Part shown: piece by piece, positions 51,901 through 62,638 of the stretch
Layout of the letters: each line of letters starts with the position of its first letter
How positions within the stretch are numbered: position 1 is the first letter of the stretch
Origin: Obelidium mucronatum
Taxonomy: Eukaryota; Chytridiomycota; Chytridiomycetes; Chytridiales; Chytriomycetaceae
DNA length: 64,000 nt
Direction: 5' to 3'
Assembly: GCA_025765595.1 (NCBI GenBank)
Contig: JAIVFH010000086.1
Span: 87,763-151,762, forward strand
Notes under the pieces: generated by a model
The model's input: the letters and a program-made list of their open reading frames with translations, nothing else
What the model was told of the DNA's origin: nothing
The model's database searches: none
Translations under genes and position numbers: made by a program

Positions 51901-53535
51901 GAATGGACAGTATTTCAGGACTTTCTTCGCGTCACCCGTTGAACTTGGTGAGTTATTCCCTTTCTGTTTCTTTCCATTTCCATTCTCCGTCGCTTGTGAC
52001 AATTGGTCTCTTCCGCGTTTTCCACTCTTTGGAACGTCTGGAATATTTGTCTGAAACAACGCGTTTTGATTTATCTGGAGTTGGTCTGTTTTATAATCGG
52101 TTAAAGTCTTGTTTAAACCAATTAGGAGGTCAGGCCACTCAATCAAGTCTTCGATATCATCTTGAAGCGCTTTGTTATAAGTATCGGTTACATAGGAACT
52201 CATTTGGTCCAGTCTCATGTAACTAATATATCTTCTTAACTGCAGCTTCATTTTACGCGACACAAGTTTCTGAGCGGCTATTGCACTTGCGCCTTGTCGG
52301 TTCGGGTAAGCAATTAGCAAAGTTTCATAAAGCATCTTGCTTTCTTTAACCAATTTCTCATAGTCGCCCTTTCCGAAGTTCTTAGAATCGTAGGAAGCCA
52401 CCGCCAAGTCAAACTGTTGGAGGACATTCGAACGATTGTAACTCGTCGCATTTCTCAAGATATCCACAATCATCGCGTGGTAAGTGAAATCTCGATACTT
52501 GTCTTGCAACGTCGCGTCCATTAATTCTTTTGCCTTGGACACGGCCTTATTGTCTGCCTTGCGCCACTCAACCTTGTTCTTGTTGTCGCGTTCAATCCCA
52601 TCTTGGATTTCTTTGAACTGCTCCAACTCGTTCTTCTGGTTGACCGCCAAGATTTCCATTTCGGATTCAATATCCTGGATGGCAATCGCGATTGGGCCTG
52701 GCGTTTCGACTGCAGTAAGTCTTCTCTCTCCTGCCTCATTTTGAATCAACGGGACAACTAATTGCCCTGTGTGTTCTAAAGGACTTGGGTATATCTGTGG
52801 AGGATTCAACTTAGAGTAGGCGAGTCTTTTCTTGAACTCTCCGATTCTTCTAATCAGAAGCGTCTTATCTGCCAGCTGTCTTTCGACCAACGCTGTTCTA
52901 CGGGGAACTGTCTCATCCATCAAATTAATGATGGTGTCACCCGCAGTTCTGTAGATCTTGTCGAAGAAACCGAAGACTTTGACTTTTTCATGGGTTTGCT
53001 TTACCCAAGAGTCAACGGTCATTCTTTCAACAGCGGTAGCGGCAGTCAAGATGAGTTCGGTCTTCATTTTAACTAGTTCTGAATCTTTTTCTTTCAGGTC
53101 TGGGAGGTCTGTTTTATCGATGTTTTCGGTACTTTCAAAAGTTTTCTTCAAAATATCAATTGTTCTCTCAATACCGGAAGTTTTGATTGGTTTATATTGT
53201 TCTTTTATTCCGATTGTTCTTTTCTTTGTCTTTATGAACAATGGGGGCCTTTTCAACAATAAACAACCTTTCAAACCATCAATTCTTTTGGTTTCCCAAA
53301 TCTGAGTTTGTTTGGTTCTTCCAACTTTGGGTCTTAGTTGGTTTTCTCTCACAACTTTAGGTCTTAGTTGTTTTTCTCTCACAACTTTAGGTCTTAGTTG
53401 TTTTTCTCTCACAACTTTAGGTCTTAGTTGGTGAGGGCCTTTGATCTTAAGTCTACTAAGACTTCTTAACATCTTTGTGTTGAACCCTGCGTCTTCGGGT
53501 CCTTTGTTCTGCACTGGAGGTGAGTTGTAATCCAT
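48967..53535 (-). CDS. copia gag, protease and integrase
   Basis: One frame of 1523 residues starts at an ATG inside the 5' LTR (53535), as Ty1 does. A 10-residue basic repeat (QLRPKVVREK type) occurs near residues 40-75. The Gag part is helical and charged, up to about residue 550. Cysteine/histidine-rich segments CPFHGKKDWQHPENGC and CPYGEKCKTVL follow. Protease is marked by KTTADTGAQVHGF, with the catalytic DTG. The integrase zinc region includes HLSNQLL and CNRKECVSC, then the DDE core HIDSIKLP, VDEFSRYAVIRF, IRSDEGKEIVNKEL and EMNGLVERLVRAMKD. It ends at a stop created by the TIR element edge (codons ..KDVSP). The frame is intact up to that point. Confidence 0.9.
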
Positions 53536-53809
53536 TTCTGGGAACTATCAGTTGTTTATTATTAGAACGTACACCTCCTTTTATAACCCCGTTTCAGGTT
53601 GTTTCACTTTTATATTCCATTTTGTCCCCTTTTCCCACCTCGCGTCTTGATTACTAATTCGCTTGTCTCCAGTGGTTTACGGTTACAAAGATGGAACTGA
53701 AGCTTGGGTAGACTTGGAGTTTTCTTGTGTTTTCTTACGTAATAAACTTGACGTTGACGTGTCTCGAATTCTAAGCTTGTATATCAATAAAGGTTATCTT
53801 CCTTCAACA
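53478..53809 (-). repeat. 5' LTR of the copia element
   Basis: 332 bp; contains on the minus strand a TATA-like ttataaaagg (about 53577-53587), an AATAAA-type signal near 53555, and the gag-pol start codon at 53535. Transcription would start a little downstream of the TATA element, leaving a very short leader before the ATG. Confidence 0.9.
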
Positions 53810-54723
53810 TCCGCCAGAGGTGTTACTGGCCTCTCAGGTTCACTGGTGTCTCCTCCTGTTTTGTTTTGGGCCAATAGTTTCTCTGGTTGTGTTCTGAGCA
53901 ATGTTTTCATAAGTTTGTCAATTTTCTTTCTGACATCTTCACTAATTGTGGTTGCAATTCTTTGAGGTTGAGGTGTTTCCGCTCTTTCAGTCCCTTTTGC
54001 GAGGTCTGCATGGTTGAATTTCTGAAGCTCTAGCCATTGTGTTCTTTTTAAGTTTAGGTGGTTCTGTTGTTCTATGCTGGAGCCACCCGCCTGCGGGTAT
54101 TGGTTTTTGGCGGTTTCCAGTTGTTGTACTATCGCCGCAGATGTTTCTGATAGGTTCTGTTGTGTGTTATCACTTCTACAATGATTTTTTGGATCATTGT
54201 GTTCCTTTTTTCCCTCGAGTCCAATTCTACAAGGCTTGGGGTTGGTCTCATGAATTGGGATGGTGTGTGTTTCCCTTTTGTTTCGTTTACCCCTGGCTTA
54301 TGTTCTCTCAATTTCCTCTTTTTTGTTGCGTGGCTGAGGTTTTGGCGGGTATCATTTTTTCTTTTCTTTAAGGTTGGTGGTGTTAGTGGCGTTCAATGTT
54401 ATGGTTTCTGCAAGTGCCTTGTTGTTTGGGACTGTTGCTTGAACTGTTGGGCTGTTTTCGGTGTTCTTTCGAAAGTTGAATAGGGATTCAACGCCTTCCA
54501 TTTGTGGGCGTGTTTTGTATTTTCTCCTTTGGGTGGAATCATTTGTTCCCGTCTTTTCCTTTATTGTGATGTTCCCCTTGTATTGTTTGCAGTAATGTCT
54601 GTTTTCTGATTCTACTTTGGTGTAACATGTTCCAGTAGTATTTCTTCTTTTATTTGTGTTTTTCTCCCTTTCGTTCTCCTTGTTCTCGCCCCCACTTTCT
54701 CGCTTCTTTTCCGGTTTACTCAT
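53810..54723 (-). pseudogene. LINE ORF2, N-terminal region upstream of the copia insertion
   Basis: It starts at the ATG at 54723, which overlaps the ORF1 stop by 8 bases (atgagtaa). The first 120 residues are basic and polar. A frameshift lies between about 54352 and 54311. The segment near the junction, LAKGTERAETPQPQ and DVRKKIDKLMKTLL, continues in phase across the copia element into the endonuclease part at 44127 when one tccgc copy is removed. Confidence 0.7.
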
Positions 54724-57206
54724 TTTTGGTTCGGCCCAGTTTCAGGGCGTTTGGGGTTGTCACTTCCGCGTCCTCGTCTTCGATGTCCATCGCCTCTTCG
54801 TTGATGTCAAAGACCACTCCCTGTGCAACCCCAGTCTCCACTTCAAGTCTGTCAATGTTCCGGTCAATTCTTTCTATGTTTTGGTCGGTTCTGAGCTGGT
54901 TTTCCTCCATGCGGCTGATAGCTTTGTCCACGGCTTCCATCCACGTCGACAATGGGCTACTTCTTGGGTGGGTTTCTTCTTCCCTCATTTCGTCCATTTT
55001 CTCCCCCTCTTCCGCCAGTCTTTCATCTCTTTCCCGCCCAAATTCGTTTTTCCACTCTTCCAACTCCTCCGCGATTCTGCTGTTAACCAGGTTCTCCATC
55101 ACGTTTGTCATCTCTTCACTGATCACTTTCTTGACTAGCTCGCGGATCTGGGCCTCCAGTGTGTTGGTGATGGCAGCATTGGTGTGGTTAGCGGTGGCGT
55201 TGTAGGCTACACATGGCTGGAATCCGGTGTTGTTGGGTTGAGCGTTTGGCCAGGCATTGTCCATCCGTCGTCCCAGTGCTGGCTTGGTTGGTGGTTGCGT
55301 TGGCGGCACTGGTCTTGGTCGTTGGTGGTGTCTCCCGTCTTCTTTTTGAATCCATGCTGCGTCGACTTTGATGCGTACTGTCTGGCATCCGCTCGCCTCC
55401 GCCTGGGTTAGGCCTCCATTGCGTTCTGCGTACCCTCTAACCGATTTTTCAATTCTCTTGATGTTGGCGCTGCTGAAGTTGTAGACCAGATGTTTGTCGG
55501 CTACTCTTTGCCAGTCCAGTTCTTCCTGCTCGCGTTGGCTTTGGCAGAGGTGGCTCGGATGGTCTTTCTGGCAGTATCTGCAGTGGTCTCGGAGGCGGTA
55601 AGTCCCTTGGTCCATTACGTATTTGCGGTAGACTGTTGTTTGGACTTTGTATCCATTTGCTTGTGTGGTGATCTGTTGTGTTTTTTTTGGGATATTGTTT
55701 TTCTTTAGTTTTCGATTTTTTTCCCAAGTGCAGATCTCGCTCACCTGTTTCCCATCCCATCTGCATGCTTCAGCCGTGGTTGTCACCAGGATTTCAAGCC
55801 CGTCGCGGGTAATTTTGATGCGTTGGTATTCGATGCTTTTGACTTTGAACCAGTCTTTAAGTTCTGTTCCATCATCCAGGTCAGGTGCTATCAACCACCT
55901 TGGTCTTTCCCTGTCAATTCTCATCTGGATCGGCTCGTTAGGGTCGACCGGGTATACGTGATGGCCATTGAATGGTATTCCGGACACCTCCAGTGCCTGG
56001 ATCTTCTCCGCTTCCGTGCTGTAGCTCAGTGTGACAACCACTTTGCCACTGCGGCTGTTAGGGTCTTCTTTTCTGTATTGGTCGTTTGACTTGACTCCAG
56101 CAAACTTGTCGAAGGCATGCTACTTCTTTGGCAACAGTTTGGGCGTTCTTCCTGAGTGGGTTTGTGACTTCCATTATCATTACTGTTGGTCTCATGGTTT
56201 CGTCTTCCTGGCTCATTTCAAAGAATATTCTTGGGTCTCCTCGTAGGGCGATTTCCTGGTTGAGGAAGTGGAACTGGCTGCGTGTGCATTTGAAGGTGAG
56301 CCTATTTCCCAAAGTAGTTTCCGCGATTGTTGGTACTGTAATTCCCACTGAGTTGAGTATTCTGCCGAGCTTTGCTTTAGACGATCTTTCTTTAATTCCT
56401 CCCGCCTCAGCAAGTTCGTCAATGTGTGTTTTCTTAATGTGCGCGTTGATGGTCTGGTTTAAGTCTTCGGTCGCGCTCATTTCGTATTTTCTCGTGTTCC
56501 GGTGGTTATCACTTTGTTTATTTTGGTTGGTTCTTTGTCTGGATTTTCCCGCCATGTTTTTGCTCTTCGCTGTTTCCTTTTTTCCCGCCCTTTTTGATGT
56601 GTCGTTTTTTGAGTGCTTCAATTGGTCTTTTACCTTCCTCTTTTTTATTCCGTCTTTGTTTGTATTGTTTCGGTTTACTCTTCTTGGTATTTGGTGTTGG
56701 CTCTTGTTCATTCCACTTTCCATCGTTTTTTTCCTTATATGTCTACGTTTTGGTTCAATAAAACTCCTTTCATCCTTCTGACTTGTGTTAGTGCGGTCGC
56801 TTGCGGTGTTGTTGCTATTGGGAGAGTTATTTAGTTTATCTTTTCTTCTTTTCTCCCTTTTTCTTCTCTCTTTTTCTATAACGTTTCTTTTTATTCTTTC
56901 TGTTGGGTCTGTGTACTTGGTGGGGTCGGTGGGGTCAGAGGGGTCTGTGGGGTCACGTTGGTTGGTGGTGATGTTGTGCAGGACTTGTTCTGGCGTCGAC
57001 TGGGCAAATGCATCGTGCACAGCCAGGGGCCCCATTTCGGCTGCCCCTTCTCCGTCCCTTCTTCTTGGGTTCGACAGTCGTCTGTCCCCCCCCAGATCCC
57101 GCCAGCGATCACCTCTTGGCACTGACGTCGACGGGGCATATGCATCATGCATAGCCGGGGGCCCCGTTTCGGCTGCCCCCTCTCCGCCCCTTTTCCAAAA
57201 ATCCAT
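54716..57206 (-). pseudogene. LINE ORF1 (RNA-binding, zinc knuckle)
   Basis: Two overlapping frames, 57206-56058 and 56041-54716, read as one protein of about 820 residues with a single-base shift near 56120 (after AQTVAKEVA). The N-terminal third is proline/lysine/asparagine-rich. The middle (KVVVTLSYSTEAEKIQALEV and following) resembles an RRM-like fold. CRYCQKDHPSHLC is a zinc-knuckle-type cluster. The C-terminal part is coiled coil (RNIDRLEVETGV). This is typical of ORF1 of L1/Tad-like elements, which coat the element RNA. The 5' end contains GC-rich imperfect duplications around 57000-57180 (ggggcccc..tcggctgcccc). Confidence 0.72.
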
Positions 57207-57704
57207 AGTCCAGGTTCCGCTCCAGATCCAGATCCAGTCAGGCGTCTATCAATCCGGCGCTGCCCGTCGCTGCTTTTCCTACAGTAAAGAGTGTGGTAAG
57301 TACTGTAGTGGTGAGTACTTACTTCGATGATCGCCCATCGTCCAGATCCAGATCCAGAGTTTTGCCCGGCCCCCGCGCGCTCCGCTGCCGCCACGTCATC
57401 CCACCCACCGTGGACAGCAGCGGCAGACGCACGAGGACCCCCGTTGTAGGGATTTTCGTTTGTCTGCTGCATTCGGTGGTATGGTTTGTTTGTTTTGGTT
57501 GCACACGTCGGAGTTTTAAAGATTTTTTTTTGAGCTACTAGCGCCCCTTATCGGCCCTGATTAGGCTCCGAATCGGACTAAATCCTAATCGGATCCGATT
57601 AGGAGCCCTATTCGGAATTGCTCTCCGATTCGCTTCCGATTCGGAACACTATTAGGAGCGCGATTAGGATTGCTATTAGGAGTGCTATTAGGACCAACAC
57701 TTAC

Positions 57705-58264
57705 AGCATTACAGACGGCACATTCTTCAGCCACAAATTTGCAAATGCAACAGTCATGTAGTATTTAGAATTGATTCCAATGACTTTTTGCTTTCTGATT
57801 GTATTCATTGGGTAATGTTCTATGGTGCTGTTTCCTTCGGTAATCTCTGACACTGAATCAACGTCATACAACTGAATACTGCAGCTCAAATTCACACAGC
57901 TGGATTTGTACAGAAGACCCGATTTAGCTGAATCTGCATCCAAGATTGTGACTTCTTGCCATCTCCCAATCTTTAGATGGCTCTGACACTTGATGCAGTA
58001 TGTAAACGGAGCTGACAGGATAATAGGTACATTTGGGGTAATTGTTTCGTGAATTCTTGAATCAAAGACAGCCTCTGCAGTTTGTTTGGCTGCCAGGATG
58101 GGAACACCAAAAGAAGTAGCAACAAGCTGAATGAAATCCCGCAAACAGAGTGTCTTGTTGTAAGTCTTTTCAAAACTGCCGTAGATTGAAAACTCAGCTT
58201 GGAAGGCTGGGAACTGTTCTGCCAGCTGAGCTCCCATCTTGACATGTGAGGCAGGGATTTTCAT
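57705..58264 (-). pseudogene. KDZ-like transposase gene A, copy 3 (exon 1 only)
   Basis: 186 codons are in frame from the ATG at 58264 to the donor at 57704 (gtaagtg). The zinc cluster YCIKCQSHLK and SSCVNLSC is intact, and the two indels of copy 1 are absent, so the ancestral reading KTYNKTLCLRDFIQLVATS is kept. The catalytic exons are gone, replaced by right-end repeat sequence; the product could at most be a DNA-binding fragment. Confidence 0.7.
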
Positions 58265-58288
58265 TTTTTTCGGCAAAGTTTTTTCCCC

Positions 58289-61181
58289 ATGCAATCACCA
58301 ACACTGCCACTGCCAGACACACTGCCATCCCTCAGAGTCAGCAACGACCCGAACAGACTGTCCATCCAGTTCTCTTTCGATGAGATCAAGAATGGCTTGT
58401 GGAAACAGGCTCCTTACAAGACCTTGGATGACAAGAAGACCATCTTCATCTTGTGGAGTGATCTGCGAGAAGTCACCAAAGAGCTCTGTCCTGACCTGCA
58501 CCAAAGAGTCATGGAAACCAAGGGGTCTCCTAAAGAGCTTGTAGAGGAGGCCACTGAGGCACTGGACAAGATGTTGAGGTCTGGGTTTATTTGTTTGTGT
58601 TTGACAGGTGATCGCTGACACACCACTCCCAACCACAACAGATACATCAACTCCAACAACACATTGAAGCTAGTGTTTTTGGATAAAACCAAATGTACAG
58701 TCCACATCCCTGGGCTGAAGAACAAATCCCAGGCAGAAGTGTACAAGTGGATCAAAGACACAAACCAGGATTTAACAGCACTGGAGGACCTCTGCTTCAG
58801 TGGGATCGTGGATATAGATGGAAATCGTTCCGAAAATGATGAGGAACGCGCAGCGGCGCTGGCGAAATACATATATGGTGAGTCTTATTCATTTTGGTGT
58901 GATGCGCGATTCGCGATCCGATTCGCGATCCGATTCGCTTCCGATTCGGAACGCTATTAGGAGCGCTATTAGGAGCACGATTAGGAGCCGATTCGGAGCG
59001 CGAATCGGATCGCAATTAGGAGTGCGATTAGGAGTGCGATTAGGAGCGCTATTAGGAGTGCGATTAGGAGTGCGATTAGGAGCGCGAACCGGAGCGCTAT
59101 TAGGAGCCGATTTGTAGCGCGATTAGGACCACAATTACAGCCCTTTAATTTTCTAATAATCTAACCCTTTTTATTATTTATTTATCTTTTAGCTAGAAAA
59201 AATTCAAACAACAAGTACCATGTTGTTTTTGCTCCTACTCCTGCTGACACCAATGCCACCAAGATTGCCAAGAAGGCTACTGCTCGTGCCGCAAGACAAC
59301 AGGCTGCTAATGAGGTTAGGTCTGATAGTGAACCTGATATTCCTCCTATCAGCCAGCTTCCAGGTTCTGCTGCAGAAAACGAGCCTAGAAGAGCTATCAA
59401 GTCTAAAATTTCATTTCCACTCTTGGGATCAGCTTCCAAAGTGTCCAAGGCAATGCCAGCTCCCAAAGTGTCCAAGGCAATGCCAGCTCCCAAAGTGTCC
59501 AAGGCAATGCCAGCTCCCAAGACAGCAGACAAGACAGCTGATTCCAGTTCCAAGCCAGTGCCAAAAACAGCTGTCCTCAAGCCAAGATCTGCTGGTGCCT
59601 CCAAGACTGCTTTATCCAAGTCAATGTCTGTTCTCGAATCTCAGGCTTCTACGGTGGTATCTCCCGCAGTTGCTGAAAGCATTGATAATCTCAAGGCTAG
59701 CCTAAAGGCTTGGGCAGAAACTCACAGAAAGTCAACAGATGCTGACGATTCAGAAAGTGAGTTAACACCACTTGACAATGCGCCTGAAGGGTCTGAAGCT
59801 GATGAAGATGATGAGATTGGGGATGTTGATGGTGGAGAAAATGAGCTTGATGCTGAAGAGGAAGAGGAGCAGGAGGGGGATGAGGAGGATGAGGAGGAGC
59901 AGGAGGTACCAGTCCAGCAAAGAAAGAAGGTTCAAGCAATTGTGATTGAAGATGATGATGATGAAATTGAGGTGGTGGAGCCAGTTGTACACAGAAAGAA
60001 GCGTTGTGTGGAGAACATAGATGAGGAGGAAGATGAAGTTGAGGATGATGAGGATGTGGTGGATGAAGAAGAAGTGCAGGCTCATCCCAAAAAGAAGCGA
60101 TGTGTCATGAATCTTTTGGGCAGTGATGGAGAAGAAGAAGCAGAGGTGAAAAAGATGGTTTCTGTTAAATGCAAGTTTCAGAATCAAGGAGCAGTTTTTC
60201 GTTGTAATGTGGAAGGGACACTTGCTGAGGGAAACAAGGCAAAAGGTGAGACCAAGTTGTTGTCTTTATTGTGCATTTTTAACAATGAATCCATTATTAG
60301 TTTTTCTTGCTGATGTTTTGGCTGCTGCAAAAGTCCATCGAGCCACAACCCACTTTCACAGGAAGGTCCACAGTGTTAGTTGGTTCTGCCAAGAGGAGTA
60401 CATCTTTGACGAATCCGTTTTGGTGGACATTGCTTTGGATCCACACAGCCCTGATCACTTTGATGTTGCCTACACTGATTCTGGTAGGATGCCATTTTGT
60501 TTAAACATATTTCTCAGTATTTTTGGTATTTAGGAGCAATGTTTGATCCATTTGCAAGTTCTCCATTGATTAATTCATCTGTGACTGGGCCATCTCTGCA
60601 AGAAAAGCCATCTTCCATCGCATCCAAACAGCGTCGCCAAGTCCCCACGTCTGTTGCTGAAGTTGTTGCCAAAGCCAAAGGACGCACCGGCACCCAAGAC
60701 AAGTTCATTAGTCAAGTGAAAGAAGTTGGTATCCGCTTTTCTTACCTGACGCAGGATCGAGAGCCACCAATGACCAAAACTCTTGCTGCTGCAACCTTGT
60801 CAAAGGAATTCCCCAACTTTGGAAATACTGTGGAAATTTTTCGGGCTTATGTTGGAGTCTACTTTGCTGATTTGGAATTCAAAAGAGTAAGTTTTATTTT
60901 AGTATCACTTCAAGCAATTTCTTTTAATAATCCTTTATTTATTATACTAGCTCTTTCCAAAAACATACACGAGCTACTTTGACAAAGAAGATTGCATCTT
61001 CTCTTACAGCAATGTTGGGAAGCACATGTCAAAGTTCAATGCAAGATTGGTCCCAAAGCATCAAATATATAGTTGGAGTCCTACAGGTTTTCAAGATGTT
61101 GAAAAGTACTTTCAAGGGTGCCAGGAGGGAGTGTTGGCAAATTCTTGGAAGAGGCAACCTGTTCAGAAGAAAACCCAGTGA
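58289..61181 (+). CDS. intact companion gene B of the KDZ-like element (unknown function)
   Basis: Six exons (58289-58578, 58642-58877, 59193-60245, 60301-60483, 60534-60886, 60951-61181) join in frame to 781 residues with no defect. I recognise no family. The N-terminus (about 1-175) has alternating hydrophobic/charged residues (IQFSFDEIKNGLW, LVFLDKTKCTVHIPGLKNK), perhaps an adaptor fold. About 175-520 is low complexity: three KVSKAMPAP repeats, then long acidic runs between basic patches (QQRKKVQAIVIEDDDDE). The C-terminal 260 residues look folded (VKCKFQNQGAVFRCNVEGTL, KVHSVSWFCQEEYIFDESVL, FPKTYTSYFDKEDC, YSWSPTGFQDVEKYFQGCQEG). Intron 2 (58878-59192) is an array of subterminal-type repeats. 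It is divergent to the transposase with 24 bp between ATGs. An element-encoded DNA- or chromatin-binding accessory factor is inferred. Confidence 0.72.
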
Positions 61182-61651
61182 TATTTTGAGTGTTGTTTTT
61201 CTTTGATACTTCTTTGATTTTTCTTGGTTTTTTGGATTTTTCTTATTTTTTTTTTGAATTTTTCTTGGATTTTTGGATTTTTCTTTGATTTTTGGATAGT
61301 TGTATAAAAAAATCTTGTAAAATTTTTTTACCCTTTAAATGCATTTATTTTAGATGTTTTACATTCAATAGTGCTAATAGGGCCCCAATAGGAGTCCTAC
61401 TAGGAGATGTATTAAAGCCATTTGGTTTCCAATTGGCAGAGCAAAATGCTATTAGGAGTCCTACTAGGAGCAGACAAATGCTACTAGGAGCAGTCCTATT
61501 TGCTCATTTGCAATTAGGAGTGCTACTAGGGCCCCTAATCGTCCCTGATTAGGCTCTGAATCGGACTAAATCCTAATCGCATCCGATTAGGAGCCCTATT
61601 CGGACCCCGAATAGGGCCCCGAATCGCGCGTGCCGCTCGGACCCTGCGCTG

Positions 61652-62638
61652 TCATGGGTGGCATGTCATCTTTCCAAAGGACTACCTCTATGGGTACAAG
61701 TATAATTGCGCCAGCAAGCACACCTGCCTCTGGGGGAACAAAAACGTTAAGTACCACTAATACATGGTTTGGTTTTATTTTCACTCTACTATCTTCATGC
61801 CAATGGCAGTTGTCAAAAGTTGGAACAGGACTTATTAAGTATAGAAGAGTATTGATACACAAGAAAAGGGGTCTTTAGCTAGAGAAGCCTGAGTTACGCC
61901 TCGACAGTCAGAAAGTTGGTTAGGTCGTTTAAAGGGGAGAAGTCTGGGTCATTAGGAGTGTTTTGGTAAATAGCAGAACTGACAGGCAGGCCAATACTGC
62001 CCAGAGTCTTTTGTATTTCTTGAAACCATTTGAGGTAGTATGCTGTGTTTGTTGAGTTTAGCTGAGTCTTTTGGTTTGCTGTACGTGGCAAGCATTTTAG
62101 TTGTAGTTGTGTAGGGGATGGTTGGTGCTGATAACACTTGAAATTACATGAAAGTTCTTATTTTATCGCACAACATAATAAAGGTTAACAAACTGTAGCA
62201 GCTGCCAAAAACGTGGAGCGGACAAACACACTTCAGGCACTTGAGACAACAGCCAATTGCACAGTAAGAATCAAGCCGCAGCAATCCCCAGCTGAAATTC
62301 ATTAAACTGGGCGGTAACAGAACCAAACCTGGTGCTTTCAGTAAAGCTTGATGAGGCAGGAGTGGTGGAGTTGCGTATGCTGAGGGGAGAGAAGAAGCAA
62401 TCCGAGCATGACTCCACAAGCCTGGTGTTGGGATAGGTTATGGTAAAGGTGAGTTGAGTCGTTTTTCATCTATTTTCGAAAAAGCAAAGGAGGACCATAG
62501 CACAACACATCAATTCTAAACAGACCACCAATGCTGGTATTGTTTTATTTCATTTTGAAAATGGCGTAAATATGTAAATGGAAGAATAGTAGTCCTTGTC
62601 TTATTTCTGCCTGGAAAAACAAATATACAAAAGCAGCT
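61652..62638. other. right flank of the nest; no recognised gene
   Basis: A plus-strand frame entering from the transposon end (about 61640-61878) encodes a Ser/Thr/Gly-rich stretch followed by one hydrophobic segment (WFGFIFTLLSS). It could be the remains of a gene cut by the transposon, but nothing similar is known to me. A minus-strand frame at 61894-62091 ends ...LNDLTNFLTVEA, also unrecognised. The dynein remnant's stop lies at 62639. Confidence 0.35.

Larger units (their letters stand above)
44128..53809 (-). mobile_element. Ty1/copia LTR retrotransposon, interrupted by a TIR element
   Basis: Two 332-bp LTRs (44128-44459 and 53478-53809) differ at one visible base and begin and end with tgttgaa...ttcaaca. 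The flanks tccgc (44123-44127 and 53810-53814) are the 5-bp target duplication. On the minus strand, a polypurine tract gaggggagg abuts the 3' LTR (44460-44468). The coding order gag, protease, integrase, reverse transcriptase, RNase H defines the copia group. The single gag-pol frame is broken only by the 2.1-kb insertion at 46869-48966. Near identity of the LTRs indicates recent insertion. Confidence 0.92.
37591..57531 (-). mobile_element. LINE (non-LTR retrotransposon), about 10.25 kb, split by a copia insertion
   Basis: Read on the minus strand it runs from 57531 to a terminal A-rich tail (T runs at 37589-37609 on the plus strand), flanked by an 18-bp duplication with one mismatch. It has ORF1 with a zinc knuckle, and ORF2 with an apurinic-type endonuclease, reverse transcriptase, RNase H and a long basic C-terminal tail. 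This domain order, with RNase H, is that of Tad/I-type elements. The copia element at 44128-53809 is inserted between the ORF2 N-terminal region and the endonuclease with a 5-bp duplication. Frameshifts, a stop codon and a deletion in the reverse transcriptase show that it is dead. Confidence 0.85.
57532..61651 (+). mobile_element. KDZ-like DNA transposon, copies 2/3 (chimeric; gene B intact, transposase truncated)
   Basis: 57532-57616 continues the right-end repeats of copy 2 after the LINE target duplication. At about 57616 the sequence switches into the transposase intron of another copy (copy 3), oriented opposite to copy 1. It runs through gene A exon 1, gene B and the right subterminal repeats to a right end that is the reverse complement of the copy 1 left end (gctcggaccctgcgctg, ending 61651). 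Transposase exons 2 and 3 are missing. Gene B is complete. Confidence 0.75.
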
